NCBI GenBank assembly: GCA_964369725.1
Contig: CAYJGC010000002.1
Location: 31,501 to 95,500, forward strand
DNA: 64,000 nucleotides
Source: Paraeggerthella sp964369725
Lineage (GTDB): Bacteria; Actinomycetota; Coriobacteriia; Coriobacteriales; Eggerthellaceae
Reading direction: 5' to 3'
The notes under the pieces are model-generated. The model saw only the letters and a list, made by a program, of their open reading frames with translations. It searched no databases and was not told the DNA's origin. How positions within the stretch are numbered: position 1 is the first letter of the stretch; each line of letters opens with the position of its first letter. Shown piece by piece: positions 1 to 8,959 of this stretch. Both the position numbers and the translations under genes were made by a program.

Positions 1-1068
1 GTAAAAAGTGTCATGGGTAAAGAGTCGCTCACCACGGCCTATACGCCTTATCAAGCTGAAATCAGTCAAGGTGTTTTGCAATCCATTTTTGAATATCAAA
101 CAATGGTTTGCGAGCTTACTGGCATGGATGCGTCAAACGCTTCGATTTACGATGGGGCAACTGCCGCTGCTGAGGCAATGATTATGTGTCAAGAAAGAAA
201 GCGTTCCCGCGTGGTAGTAAGCACTGCCTTGCATCCACACTCTCTTGAGGTTATGCAAACATACGCACGTGCACGTGATATTGAACTGACTGTGGTGGGT
301 CTAAAAGATGGCGCGACCGATATAGAGGCTTTTGTGGAAGCTCTTGGCGAAGATGCTGCTTGTGGTGTATTTCAACAACCAAATTATTTTGGGATTTTGG
401 AAGATTCAACAGCTCTTATTGAGGCTATTCACCAAAGTAAAGCTAAGGCGATTATGGCAGTTGAACCTATTTCGCTTGGAATCCTTGCAAGTCCGGGTGA
501 ACTTGGTGCAGACATATGTGTTGCAGAAGGGCAGCCGCTAGGATTGCCTCTATCGTTTGGGGGACCATATCTAGGAATTATGACCTGTACAAAGGCGCTT
601 ATGCGTCGATTGCCGGGAAGAATTGTTGGGCAAACTAACGATGCCGAAGGAAATCGCGCTTTTGTGCTTACCTTACAAGCTCGTGAACAGCATATTCGCC
701 GCGAAAAGGCTTCTTCGAATGTGTGTTCAAATCAGGCACTTTGCGCGTTGGGTGCTGGTGTGTATATGGCATGTATGGGTCCGGAAGGCTTAGCGCAGGC
801 GGCGCAACTGAGTTATTCTAAGGCTCATTATATGGCGGAGCAGTTGTGTCGCCTCGATGGCTTCGATTTAGCATACAACAGTGCCTTTTTTAATGAGTTC
901 GTCACTTCGTGTCCTATTGACCCTCTTGAGCTTGAACGGAAGCTTATGGCTCAAGGTATTTTATGTGGTCAGCCACATGAAAACTCATTGCTTTGGTGTG
1001 CGACTGAAATGAACAGTAAGGAACAAATCGATGAGATGATTCTCCAGATTAAGAAGGCGGTGGGTTAA
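1..1068 (+). CDS. gcvPA: Glycine dehydrogenase (decarboxylating) subunit 1, 5' end missing
   Basis: This is the N-terminal half of the two-subunit P-protein of the glycine cleavage system, which decarboxylates glycine and passes the aminomethyl group to lipoylated GcvH. The reading frame is open from base 1 without a start, and the residues before the first Met (position 13) continue into the conserved TAYTPYQAEISQG segment, so roughly the first 90 residues lie outside the window; 355 residues are visible and the family is usually near 445. Conserved stretches seen include FEYQTMVCELTGMD, EQHIRREKASSN and the glycine-rich GLPLSFGGPYLG. The stop is one base before the gcvPB start, indicating co-transcription. 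gcvT and gcvH are not visible and may lie upstream. Confidence 0.95.
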   Translation, partial: VKSVMGKESLTTAYTPYQAEISQGVLQSIFEYQTMVCELTGMDASNASIYDGATAAAEAMIMCQERKRSRVVVSTALHPHSLEVMQTYARARDIELTVVGLKDGATDIEAFVEALGEDAACGVFQQPNYFGILEDSTALIEAIHQSKAKAIMAVEPISLGILASPGELGADICVAEGQPLGLPLSFGGPYLGIMTCTKALMRRLPGRIVGQTNDAEGNRAFVLTLQAREQHIRREKASSNVCSNQALCALGAGVYMACMGPEGLAQAAQLSYSKAHYMAEQLCRLDGFDLAYNSAFFNEFVTSCPIDPLELERKLMAQGILCGQPHENSLLWCATEMNSKEQIDEMILQIKKAVG

Positions 1069-1069
1069 C

Positions 1070-2503
1070 ATGCAGTTGGTATTCGAGCTTTCAAAGGCTG
1101 GTCGCGCATGTTCTTACATGCCCACAAGTGATGTGCCTGAAATCATGCCTGATCAGCAGTTCTTACGTGGAGTAGCTCCAAAATTACCTGAAGTGGCTGA
1201 AATTGATTTAAGTCGTCATTACAAACGAATTGAAAACGAAGCCTTCGGTGTGTGTGATGGGTTTTATCCTTTAGGTTCATGCACGATGAAGTACAATCCA
1301 CGTCTTGGCGAAGAGATGTGCGCGCTCCCCGGTTTTACGGAAGTTCATCCGCTACAGCCGGTAGACACGATACAAGGCGCTTTATCTGTCATCGCTCAAA
1401 CGGGAAAGATGTTTGCAGAGATTACCGGAATGGATGCAGTTACCTTCCAGCCTGCTGCAGGAGCTCATGGTGAGTTTGCAGGACTTTTGCTCATCCGCTC
1501 TTATCATCAGAAGGCAGGAGATACCCAGCGTACGAAAATCATCGTACCGGACTCAGCGCATGGTACAAACCCTGCTACGGCTTCTATGGCAGGAATGACA
1601 GTGGTCCAAGTTCCTTCTAACGAAGCTGGTGGTGTTGATGTTGAGGCATTGCGCGCCGCGGTCGGCCCCGACACAGCAGGCCTCATGCTAACAAATCCTA
1701 ATACCCTTGGCTTGTTTGATCCTAATATTGTCGAAATATGTGACATTATTCATGAAGCCGGCGGTTTGTGTTATTACGATGGCGCTAATCTTAATCCTAT
1801 TATGGGTGTGGTGCGTCCTGGCGATATGGGATTTGATTGTGTTCACACCAATGTGCATAAGACATTCGCCACTCCTCATGGCGGCGGCGGGCCAGGGTCG
1901 GGTCCTGTTGCATGCAAGCAGCATTTAGCAGAGTTTTTACCAGCACCTTTAGTTGTTATGGAAGGTGATGTTTGTAGGCTTGAAACTCCCACGAATTCTT
2001 TTGGACGGATGCGTTCTTTCTTTGGGAACTTTGGTGTAATAGTGCGAGCATATGCCTATCTATCCATACTTGGAAAAGATGGTATTCCAGAAGCAGCTAA
2101 AGCAGCAGTATTAAATGCCAATTACCTAATGAACAAACTCAAAGATCATTATGCTATAGCGTACCCCGGTCCTTGTATGCATGAGTTTGTCATTGATGTG
2201 GGACCTCTTAAAAAAGAAACCGGTGTGAATGCACTTGATGTTGCAAAGAGGTGTCTCGATTATGGAATGCACGCGCCTACTATGTACTTCCCTTTGGTAG
2301 TTCACGAAGCTCTGATGGTGGAGCCTACGGAAACAGAGAGTCGAGAAACGCTTGATACAGCAGCAGAGGCTTTGCTTGCAATCTTTGAGGAAGCTCACAA
2401 AGATCCTGACAGCTTACATCAAGCGCCTCATACAACGCGTATTGGACGCCCAGATGATGTACAGGCGGCTCGCAGTCCTGTAGTTCGTTGGAGTTTCGAG
2501 TAA
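1070..2503 (+). CDS. gcvPB: Glycine dehydrogenase (decarboxylating) subunit 2
   Basis: PLP-carrying C-terminal half of the split P-protein, 477 residues, a normal length. The PLP-binding lysine is expected at K264 in NVHKTFATPHGGGGPGSGP, with the DSAHGTNPATA segment near residue 161 and the YYDGANLN aspartate near 237 as further cofactor contacts. Together with GcvPA it forms the heterotetramer that decarboxylates glycine; its partner is lipoyl-GcvH. It starts one base after gcvPA ends and is followed after three bases by the lipoate ligase, so P-protein and the enzyme that lipoylates GcvH appear to be made from one transcript. Confidence 0.97.
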   Translation: MQLVFELSKAGRACSYMPTSDVPEIMPDQQFLRGVAPKLPEVAEIDLSRHYKRIENEAFGVCDGFYPLGSCTMKYNPRLGEEMCALPGFTEVHPLQPVDTIQGALSVIAQTGKMFAEITGMDAVTFQPAAGAHGEFAGLLLIRSYHQKAGDTQRTKIIVPDSAHGTNPATASMAGMTVVQVPSNEAGGVDVEALRAAVGPDTAGLMLTNPNTLGLFDPNIVEICDIIHEAGGLCYYDGANLNPIMGVVRPGDMGFDCVHTNVHKTFATPHGGGGPGSGPVACKQHLAEFLPAPLVVMEGDVCRLETPTNSFGRMRSFFGNFGVIVRAYAYLSILGKDGIPEAAKAAVLNANYLMNKLKDHYAIAYPGPCMHEFVIDVGPLKKETGVNALDVAKRCLDYGMHAPTMYFPLVVHEALMVEPTETESRETLDTAAEALLAIFEEAHKDPDSLHQAPHTTRIGRPDDVQAARSPVVRWSFE

Positions 2504-2506
2504 ATT

Positions 2507-3657
2507 ATGGGTATTGTTCCGCTTTTTCATGAGAGCTTCATTACGGATCCTTATGAAAATATTGCGCTAGAACAGGCGCTCGCTCAGTCGGTTTTGCCGG
2601 GGGAGTGCCTGTTGTACTTGTGGAAAAATGAGCGCACTATAGTAATTGGGCGTAACCAAAATGCGTGGAAAGAGTGCCGAGTTGCTGAGTTTGAAGCTGA
2701 CGGCGGTCGTTTAGCTCGCCGCTTGTCGGGTGGTGGTGCAGTGTATCACGACATTGGTAATCTCAATTTTACGTTTGCTGCTCATCCGGAAAGTTANNNN
2801 NNNNNNNNNNNNNNNNNNNNNNNNNNNNNNNNNNNNNNNNNNNNNNNNNNNNNNNNNNNNNNNNNNNNNNNNNNNNNNNNNNNNNNNNNNNNNNNNTGTA
2901 TCACGACATTGGTAATCTCAATTTTACGTTTGCTGCTCATCCGGAAAGTTACGATGTTGAAAAACATTTAGAAGTGATTTGTCAGGCGGTTCGATCCTTT
3001 GGCCTTGATGCAATAAAGTCAGGAAGAAATGATTTAACCATAGATGGCGCAAAATTTTCCGGTAATGCTTTCTTCCAGTCTAAAAATTATAAGTGTCATC
3101 ACGGTACTTTGTTGATAAACGTAGATATGAGCAACCTTGCACACTATCTTACCCCTGATGCGCGTAAGATAGTGTCGAAAGGAATTGAATCGGTTCGTTC
3201 GCGTGTGGTAAATCTAGCAGACCTTGAAGAGCGGATAACGGTCGATTCGCTGTCTAAGGCTTTGATAGAGTCGTTCTCTCTCGTTTATGAACAAGCTGTT
3301 CAACCTTTTTCTCTTGAGCGTGTGGATGTATATAAAATGGCTCAAGCGCAGGAAAAGTTTGCTTCATGGGAATGGCGTCTTGGTGAATCACAGGCATTTA
3401 CCTATTCGTTTGATGAGCGCTTTTCGTGGGGAGTCTGTGAAATTGAATTATTGGTCGAAGATGGTGTGGTGAGTAATGCCCGTATAAATTCAGATGCACT
3501 TGATGCAGAGTTTATCTTAGTTTTAGCTGAGGCGTTAAAAGGTTGTCGCTATGATTGTGATGATTTGCGATCAAAACTAGAAACCTTGAAAGCGGGAACA
3601 TCGGATCAGGTTTCCATGATTGAAGGATGTCTTCACTGTATTACTAAGGGTATGTAG
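2507..3657 (+). CDS. lplA: Lipoate-protein ligase A, interrupted by an assembly gap
   Basis: Adenylates lipoate and attaches it to a lysine of carrier proteins such as GcvH. The 5' part (2507-2796) carries the family motif RRLSGGGAVYHDIGNLNFTF; the 3' part (from 2952) carries NDLTIDGAKFSGNAFF and the C-terminal accessory domain. Between them lie 100 N and a second copy of the 55 bases that precede the N run. Removing one copy and the N run (155 bases) brings both halves into the same frame, reads SYDVEKH across the join and gives a 331-residue protein, close to the usual LplA length (about 330-340). So the break is almost certainly an assembly artefact, not a pseudogene. It sits between gcvPB and lpd in the glycine cleavage operon. 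Confidence 0.9.
2742..2951. other. Assembly gap (100 N) flanked by an identical 55-base overlap
   Basis: Bases 2797-2896 are N. Bases 2742-2796 and 2897-2951 are identical over 55 positions. This is the signature of two contigs that share a terminal k-mer but were scaffolded with a fixed-size gap instead of being merged. It is not a biological repeat; collapsing it restores the lplA frame. Confidence 0.95.
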
Positions 3658-3691
3658 TGCTGAAATGTGGAGAGTATAAAAGGAGTGTCGT

Positions 3692-5116
3692 ATGGCGCAT
3701 TTTCAACTGGTAGTGATTGGGGCTGGAACGGGTGGCTATACCGCTGCTATTAAAGCTGCGCAACTAGGGATGACGGTCGCGCTCATCGAGCGAGACGAAG
3801 TGGGTGGCACTTGTCTTAATCGCGGATGTATTCCGACAAAGACCTTGTTGCATTCGGCTGACTTGTTCTCCGAAATTACCCATGCAGAGTCGCTTGGTGT
3901 GCACATTAAGGATGCGTCGGTTGATTATGCTGCGCTGCGTGGTCGCGTTGATCATGTTGTAGCCACCTTGCGTGATGGTATTGAGTCTCTACTTGAGGGA
4001 AACGGCATTACTCTTATCCGCGGATATGCTTTTGTAGATAGCTCTCAGCACGTAGTTATTACGCAATCTAACGGTTCTGAAACGAGCTTGACCTGCAATA
4101 ATATCATTATTGCGACCGGCTCTCAGCCTTCAATGCCTCCCATACCTGGTATTGAGTTGTCAGGAGTATATAATTCTGACACGTTTCTTGCAGCCGTGCC
4201 TGAGGTAAGACGTTTAGCAATCATTGGCGGTGGCGTTATCGGTATGGAGTTTGCCGGTTTGTACACGTCTTTAGGTGTTGAAGTGACGGTATTGGAAGGC
4301 GCTGCGCGGATTCTACCAAGTTTTGACCGTGAGTTAAGCCAAAGTCTTTCTATGGTAATGAAAAAACGAGGGTGTCATATAGTAACGGGTGCTATGGTTC
4401 AAGTAATCGAACGCGCCAATGGTGCGCGTGAGCTCCGTGTTGCCTACGATTCAAAAGGTTCTCAGAGCTTTGTTGAGACAGATGCAGTATTAGTCTGTAC
4501 GGGAAGGGCTGCAACTGTCGATCAGGTTTTCTCAAAAGAGTGTTGTCCGTCGCTTGATCGCGGTCGTATTATTGTTGATGAAGCCATGAAAACGTCAATC
4601 GAAAATATCTATGCAATCGGAGATGCAACAGTAGGAGAGTTGCAGCTTGCTCATGCAGCAGCAGCTCAAGGAATTACTGCAGCTTGTTCATGTGCGAATG
4701 TCGCCTCTGAGATTGATTTGGAAAATATTCCTGCATGCGTTTATACATCTCCAGAAATTGCTTGTGTTGGCTTAAGTGAAACGCAGGCAAAAGAGCGTGA
4801 TATGAAAGTGCGTGTTGGGAAATATTCGCTTGCAGGGAATGGTAAGTCAGTTATTACAAACCAAGATCGTAGTTTTATAAAAATTGTTGTCGATGGACAA
4901 GATCGCATGGTAGGTGCGCAACTTATGTGTGGTCGTGCAACCGACATAGTTGGAGAATTAACCGTAGCGATAGCACAGGGTTTAACCATTGGTCAGATGG
5001 CTTCCGTTGTGCGTCCACATCCTACGTTTGATGAAGCGGTTGGTGAGGCGGTAGAATCGCTCTTGGGTGGAGCTATACATGCTATGCCAAAAAAGCGAAA
5101 AATTCAGAAATGTTAA
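3692..5116 (+). CDS. lpdA: Dihydrolipoyl dehydrogenase (E3/L-protein)
   Basis: FAD flavoprotein of 474 residues that reoxidises dihydrolipoamide with NAD+. Seen: N-terminal FAD motif GAGTGGYTAAI (residues 10-20), redox disulfide C41-x4-C46 in GGTCLNRGCIPTK, NAD-binding IGGGVIGMEFAGLY in the middle, second FAD motif IYAIGDATVGELQLAHAA, and the C-terminal HPTFDEA segment that supplies the catalytic His-Glu pair at the dimer interface. A GGAG-type site (aaaggagtgtcgt) precedes the ATG. Its position as the last gene of gcvPA-gcvPB-lplA-lpd suggests it is the L-protein of glycine cleavage, though it could also serve other lipoyl complexes. Confidence 0.95.
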   Translation: MAHFQLVVIGAGTGGYTAAIKAAQLGMTVALIERDEVGGTCLNRGCIPTKTLLHSADLFSEITHAESLGVHIKDASVDYAALRGRVDHVVATLRDGIESLLEGNGITLIRGYAFVDSSQHVVITQSNGSETSLTCNNIIIATGSQPSMPPIPGIELSGVYNSDTFLAAVPEVRRLAIIGGGVIGMEFAGLYTSLGVEVTVLEGAARILPSFDRELSQSLSMVMKKRGCHIVTGAMVQVIERANGARELRVAYDSKGSQSFVETDAVLVCTGRAATVDQVFSKECCPSLDRGRIIVDEAMKTSIENIYAIGDATVGELQLAHAAAAQGITAACSCANVASEIDLENIPACVYTSPEIACVGLSETQAKERDMKVRVGKYSLAGNGKSVITNQDRSFIKIVVDGQDRMVGAQLMCGRATDIVGELTVAIAQGLTIGQMASVVRPHPTFDEAVGEAVESLLGGAIHAMPKKRKIQKC

Positions 5117-5139
5117 TACGTCAATGAATTAAACCAATA

Positions 5140-5178
5140 AAAATCCCCTCTAAAATTTTCTAAAGAGGGGATTTTAAA
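5140..5178. terminator. Bidirectional terminator between lpd and pta
   Basis: Perfect 12-bp stem aaaatcccctct / agaggggatttt (5140-5151 with 5164-5175) around a 12-base AT-rich loop. A/T tails on both sides allow it to end both the glycine cleavage operon and the convergent pta gene. Confidence 0.9.
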
Positions 5179-5194
5179 TTGTAGAGACAGGTTT

Positions 5195-6193
5195 TTAAGC
5201 GTTTTTCTTTGCTTGCGCCTGTACGCAGGTGATAGCTGTTACGCCAACGATATCTTCTGCAGAACATCCGCGTGAGAGGTCATTAACAGGAGCCGCAAGT
5301 CCTTGGGTGATTGGACCGTAGGCTTCAGCCTTAGCAAGGCGTTGGACAAGCTTATAGCCAATATTACCTGCATCAAGATCGGGGAAAATAAGCACATTAG
5401 CTTTACCTGCAACCGATGATTCAGGTGCTTTTGATGAGCCGACTGATGGAACAATAGCGGCGTCGAGCTGCAATTCTCCGTCAAGTGAAAGCTCAGGTGC
5501 AAGATCTCTCGCAATGGCGGTAGCCTCAATGACCTTGTTAGTATCATCGTTTTTAGCTGAACCATAAGTTGAGTGAGAGAGCATAGCGACTACAGGTTCA
5601 CTTCCGATAAGTGCGCGCCATGAGGCGGCGGAATTGACAGCAATGTGCGCTAGGCGTTCTGCATTAGGTTGAACTTCCAGACCGGAATCGCCAAACAAGA
5701 AAATTCCATTGTCGCCATACTCACAATCGGGTACAACCATGATAAAGAACGAACTCACGAGTGCGACCCCAGGAGCAGTTTTAAGAACCTGAAGGCTTGC
5801 GCGTAAAACATCGCTGGTAGAATGGCAGGCGCCAGCAACCATGCCGCCTGCGCGACCAGATTTTACGAGCATATTGCCAAAATAGAGTACTTGATTCATG
5901 GCATCTGATGCACCTTCTGGTGTCATGCCTTTTGCACGTCGAAGTTCGAGAAATTGTTCAGCAAATTCATCATGAAGATCTGACGTGCGCGGGTTGATGA
6001 TTTCAGCTGCCTCAAGTCTGTAGCTCGAAGCCTTTATTGCTTCAACATCACCTAAGATAATGAGGTTTGCTACGCCATCGGCTAGGATGCGCTCTGCTGC
6101 TACCAATGTGCGCTCATCGTCTCCTTCGGGGAGTACGATGGTTTGCTTGTCGGCCTTGGCTTGGGCGAGCATGGAATTGAGAAAAGAACTCAT
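5195..6193 (-). CDS. pta: Phosphate acetyltransferase
   Basis: Interconverts acetyl-CoA and acetyl phosphate, feeding substrate-level ATP formation with acetate kinase. 332 residues, the short single-domain form without the N-terminal regulatory domain of the enterobacterial enzyme. Seen: N-terminal IVLPEGDDERTLVAAERIL, the GMVAGACHSTSDVLRASLQ substrate loop, FPDLDAGNIGYKLVQRLA and the GPITQGLAAPVNDLSRGCS C-terminal signature. An AAGGA site lies seven bases before the ATG. The usual partner ackA is not next to it in this window. It converges on lpd and is divergent from glf. Confidence 0.96.
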   Translation of the reverse strand: MSSFLNSMLAQAKADKQTIVLPEGDDERTLVAAERILADGVANLIILGDVEAIKASSYRLEAAEIINPRTSDLHDEFAEQFLELRRAKGMTPEGASDAMNQVLYFGNMLVKSGRAGGMVAGACHSTSDVLRASLQVLKTAPGVALVSSFFIMVVPDCEYGDNGIFLFGDSGLEVQPNAERLAHIAVNSAASWRALIGSEPVVAMLSHSTYGSAKNDDTNKVIEATAIARDLAPELSLDGELQLDAAIVPSVGSSKAPESSVAGKANVLIFPDLDAGNIGYKLVQRLAKAEAYGPITQGLAAPVNDLSRGCSAEDIVGVTAITCVQAQAKKNA

Positions 6194-6270
6194 AGCACCG
6201 TCCTTCTGGTCGAGTGTTTGCCGCTTCGTGCGCTGCGGCTGCGCAAATTCGGCTTTCCGAATTTATCCAC

Positions 6271-6299
6271 TTTATATGATAATCTTTTTGTTTTTGAAA
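6271..6299 (-). promoter_or_regulatory. Possible pta promoter
   Basis: On the minus strand TTTCAA (6294-6299), a 17-base spacer and TATAAA (6271-6276). The -35 match is weak, the -10 good. Downstream, in the predicted leader, is a perfect 8-bp inverted repeat (6245-6252 with 6257-6264, loop cttt) that could form a hairpin or be an operator. Confidence 0.4.
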
Positions 6300-6321
6300 T
6301 GAGACGGTAAAATGGTAAGAG

Positions 6322-6352
6322 TTGCGTATAAAGCGGTAAATTTTCGTATAGT
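6322..6352 (+). promoter_or_regulatory. Possible glf promoter
   Basis: TTGCGT (6322-6327) and TATAGT (6347-6352) separated by 19 bases, about 50 bases before the glf start. The spacer is longer than ideal. Confidence 0.4.
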
Positions 6353-6401
6353 AAGTACTTCTTCTAGCATTTTGTTAGCAAGAACATAGAAAGGTAGTTA
6401 T

Positions 6402-7616
6402 ATGAGTGTGCAGTATCTGAATTTCAGTGATCTTACTGAATCGATCTACGATGTTGTCGTGGTGGGCAGTGGATTTGCTGGCGCTGTTGTGGCTCGTGAG
6501 CTTGCTGAGCGCGCAGATAAGCGTGTTTTGGTAATTGAAAAGCGCGGACATATTGCAGGAAATATGTATGATGAGCTTGATGAGGCGGGCATTCTGATTC
6601 ACCGTTATGGGCCTCATATTTTCCATACGAATGATTCGCGCGCTTTTAACTACATCAAGCGTTTTACTGAATGGCGTGACTATCAGCATGAAGTGCTTGC
6701 AGATTGGTTTGGTACTTACATGCCGGTACCCTTCAATAAAAACTCAATGGAAATTGCCTTTGGTGAAGAAAAAGCCGCTCGCTTAACCCAAAAGCTTATT
6801 GACACCTTTGGTGATGAGCGTAAGGTTACTATTACCGAGTTGCGTGCGCAGGATGATCCTGAACTGAGTGAAATTGCAGACTTTATCTATAAGAATGTAT
6901 TTTTATATTACACACAAAAGCAATGGGGTCTTACTCCTGAAGAAGTAGATCCAAGTGTTACAGCACGCGTGCCGGTGTTTGTTTCTCGTGACAACCGTTA
7001 CTTTCAAGATGCACATCAAGGCATGCCTTTAGAAGGGTATACTCCGTTGTTTGAGCGTATGTTGGATCACGAAAATATTACCGTTTGCTTAAACACAGAA
7101 GCAGAAAATGTATTTGACTTGCAATTCGAAAGCGAAGATGAAAACGCGCCTTTATCTGCGATTGAAATCTTTGGAGAGCCATTTGAAGGTCCCATTGTAT
7201 ATACCGGTCCGCTTGATGAGCTATTCCTTTCTCGTTTTGGGCGTCTTCCATACCGTACTTTGAACTTCGTTTATGAAACACATGAAAAAGAAACTATGTT
7301 CCCTTGTGGAACAGTGAATTACACCGTCACAGAAGATTACACGCGTATCACCGAATTCAAGCACTTAACAGGACAGGTAGCTCCTCATACTACCATCATG
7401 AAAGAGTTTAGTCTGGAATACGAAGATGCGAAGAAGCAAACTCCGTACTATGCCATTATCAACGATGAAAACAATGCTCATTACGAGCGGTATCTTGAAC
7501 TAACTAAGCCACTTTCTAATTTCTATCCATTAGGACGTTTGGCTGAGTATCGCTATTACAATATGGATGTTATTATCGGTCGTGCATTAAATCTTGCCGA
7601 CGAATTAGTAGGGTAG
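6402..7616 (+). CDS. glf: UDP-galactopyranose mutase
   Basis: Flavoenzyme that converts UDP-galactopyranose to UDP-galactofuranose, the donor for galactofuranose in surface glycans. 404 residues, close to the family norm. N-terminal FAD motif VVVGSGFAGAVVAREL (from about residue 17), then RYGPHIFHTND, the substrate-loop region WFGTYMPVPFN, and a C-terminal LGRLAEYRYYNMD FAD contact. A GAAAGG site precedes the ATG. The gene is followed by a family 2 glycosyltransferase, consistent with a small wall- or capsule-glycan unit. Confidence 0.95.
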   Translation: MSVQYLNFSDLTESIYDVVVVGSGFAGAVVARELAERADKRVLVIEKRGHIAGNMYDELDEAGILIHRYGPHIFHTNDSRAFNYIKRFTEWRDYQHEVLADWFGTYMPVPFNKNSMEIAFGEEKAARLTQKLIDTFGDERKVTITELRAQDDPELSEIADFIYKNVFLYYTQKQWGLTPEEVDPSVTARVPVFVSRDNRYFQDAHQGMPLEGYTPLFERMLDHENITVCLNTEAENVFDLQFESEDENAPLSAIEIFGEPFEGPIVYTGPLDELFLSRFGRLPYRTLNFVYETHEKETMFPCGTVNYTVTEDYTRITEFKHLTGQVAPHTTIMKEFSLEYEDAKKQTPYYAIINDENNAHYERYLELTKPLSNFYPLGRLAEYRYYNMDVIIGRALNLADELVG

Positions 7617-7678
7617 TTTACGGTATCTGGGGTGAGCGTCTGGCTTGCCCCTTCGATCAGAAACGATAAAGTAATATC

Positions 7679-8701
7679 ATGAAGACCATTTCATTTGCTA
7701 TCCCATGTTATAACTCAGCTGAGTACATGGATCATTGTATCGAGACAATTTTGAGCTGTGGCGATGATATAGAAATCATCATCGTAAATGATGGCTCAAC
7801 AAAGGATAATACGGCTGAAAAGGCTGACGAATGGGCTGCGCGCTATCCTGACATTATTCGTGCTGTCCATCAAGAAAATGGCGGTCACGGACAGGCTGTT
7901 AATTCGGGTCTTGCTCACGCAACCGGTCGTTATTTTAAAGTAGTCGATTCTGACGATTGGCTAGATGAGGCTTCGATGAGCGAAACAATGGCTTTTCTAC
8001 GCTCACAGTGTGAGCTTGAGAATCCTATCGATATGTTTATAGCAAACTATGTATATGAAAAAGTGCATGAGAATTCTCGTGTAGTAATGCACTATCGAAA
8101 TGTATTCCCCGAGGGTAAAATATTTACTTGGGAAGATGTGGGACATTTTCTACAAAGTCAGTATTTATTGATGCATTCGGTAATTTACCGCACGCAATTG
8201 CTAAAAGACATTGGGCTTAAACTTCCAAAACATACGTTTTATGTAGACAATATTTTTGTGTACGTTCCGCTACCTCACGTAAAGACTATGTATTATCGCG
8301 ATTTGGATATGTACCGCTATTTTATCGGACGCGAAGACCAAAGCGTTAATGAAACGGTCATGATGGGTCGCATTGATCAGCAGCTCCGTGTGACACGCAT
8401 GATGATAGATGCTGTTTCGCTGCCCCATGATGTATCTAATAAGCGTCTTGAGCGCTATATGGAAAATTACTTATCAATGATGATGTGTATCTGTTCTATA
8501 TTTTTGCGCATGATAGATACTGATGAGGCTGAAGATGAACGTGAAGCAATATGGGAATATCTCAAAAGCAATAATCCCGAGGTGTATCGACGCATTCGCC
8601 GTAGCGTAATTAATATGACTACCAATATTCCAACCAGCTTAGGTCGTAAGGTGGGTATAACAGGCTATCGTATGGCACAAAGGATTTTTAAATTCAATTA
8701 A
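7679..8701 (+). CDS. Family 2 glycosyltransferase
   Basis: Predicted GT-A fold transferase of 340 residues. The N-terminal half has the nucleotide-sugar binding pattern: FAIPCYNSAEYMDHCIETIL, IIIVNDGSTKDNT, and the metal-binding VVDSDDWLD. There is no clear membrane segment, so it probably works at the cytoplasmic face. The acceptor and sugar cannot be read from the sequence; its place 62 bases after glf suggests a role in a galactofuranose-containing glycan. No strong ribosome binding site is seen before the ATG. Confidence 0.88.
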   Translation: MKTISFAIPCYNSAEYMDHCIETILSCGDDIEIIIVNDGSTKDNTAEKADEWAARYPDIIRAVHQENGGHGQAVNSGLAHATGRYFKVVDSDDWLDEASMSETMAFLRSQCELENPIDMFIANYVYEKVHENSRVVMHYRNVFPEGKIFTWEDVGHFLQSQYLLMHSVIYRTQLLKDIGLKLPKHTFYVDNIFVYVPLPHVKTMYYRDLDMYRYFIGREDQSVNETVMMGRIDQQLRVTRMMIDAVSLPHDVSNKRLERYMENYLSMMMCICSIFLRMIDTDEAEDEREAIWEYLKSNNPEVYRRIRRSVINMTTNIPTSLGRKVGITGYRMAQRIFKFN

Positions 8702-8733
8702 TTAAAAAAGTAGCTTGATAATATTTGCACACG

Positions 8734-8777
8734 AACTAGCCCCCTTCTGGTAGACAGGTAGGGGGTTAGTTATTTTC
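8734..8777 (+). terminator. Terminator after the glycosyltransferase gene
   Basis: 12-bp stem aactagccccct / agggggttagtt (8734-8745 with 8760-8771, one G-T pair) followed by a short T-rich tail. Confidence 0.75.
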
Positions 8778-8816
8778 TATAAAGAGGTTCATGTAAAACG
8801 CCACGAGGGGAATCTT

Positions 8817-8853
8817 ATGGCTTATAGGACACAACGTGTGTCCTATAAGCCAT
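8817..8853. repeat. Perfect 16-bp inverted repeat in a convergent intergenic gap
   Basis: Arms 8817-8832 (atggcttataggacac) and 8838-8853 are exact reverse complements around the five-base loop aacgt. No T-run follows on either strand, and a separate terminator lies just upstream. It could be an RNA processing site, a second transcription stop, or one copy of a dispersed palindromic element. Confidence 0.7.
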
Positions 8854-8959
8854 CTTATGAGTATGAACAAGCATAGACGCTTGAACAACCTGACTTATAG
8901 AGGTATCGATGGGTTATAGATAGGGTTATTTGTCTAAAAAGCTCCAGTAAATATTTCTG

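Noticed and set aside
2742..2951. Direct repeat of 55 bases read as a mobile-element footprint or tandem duplication
   Set aside because: The copies flank exactly 100 N and collapsing them restores the lplA frame, so it is an assembly artefact.
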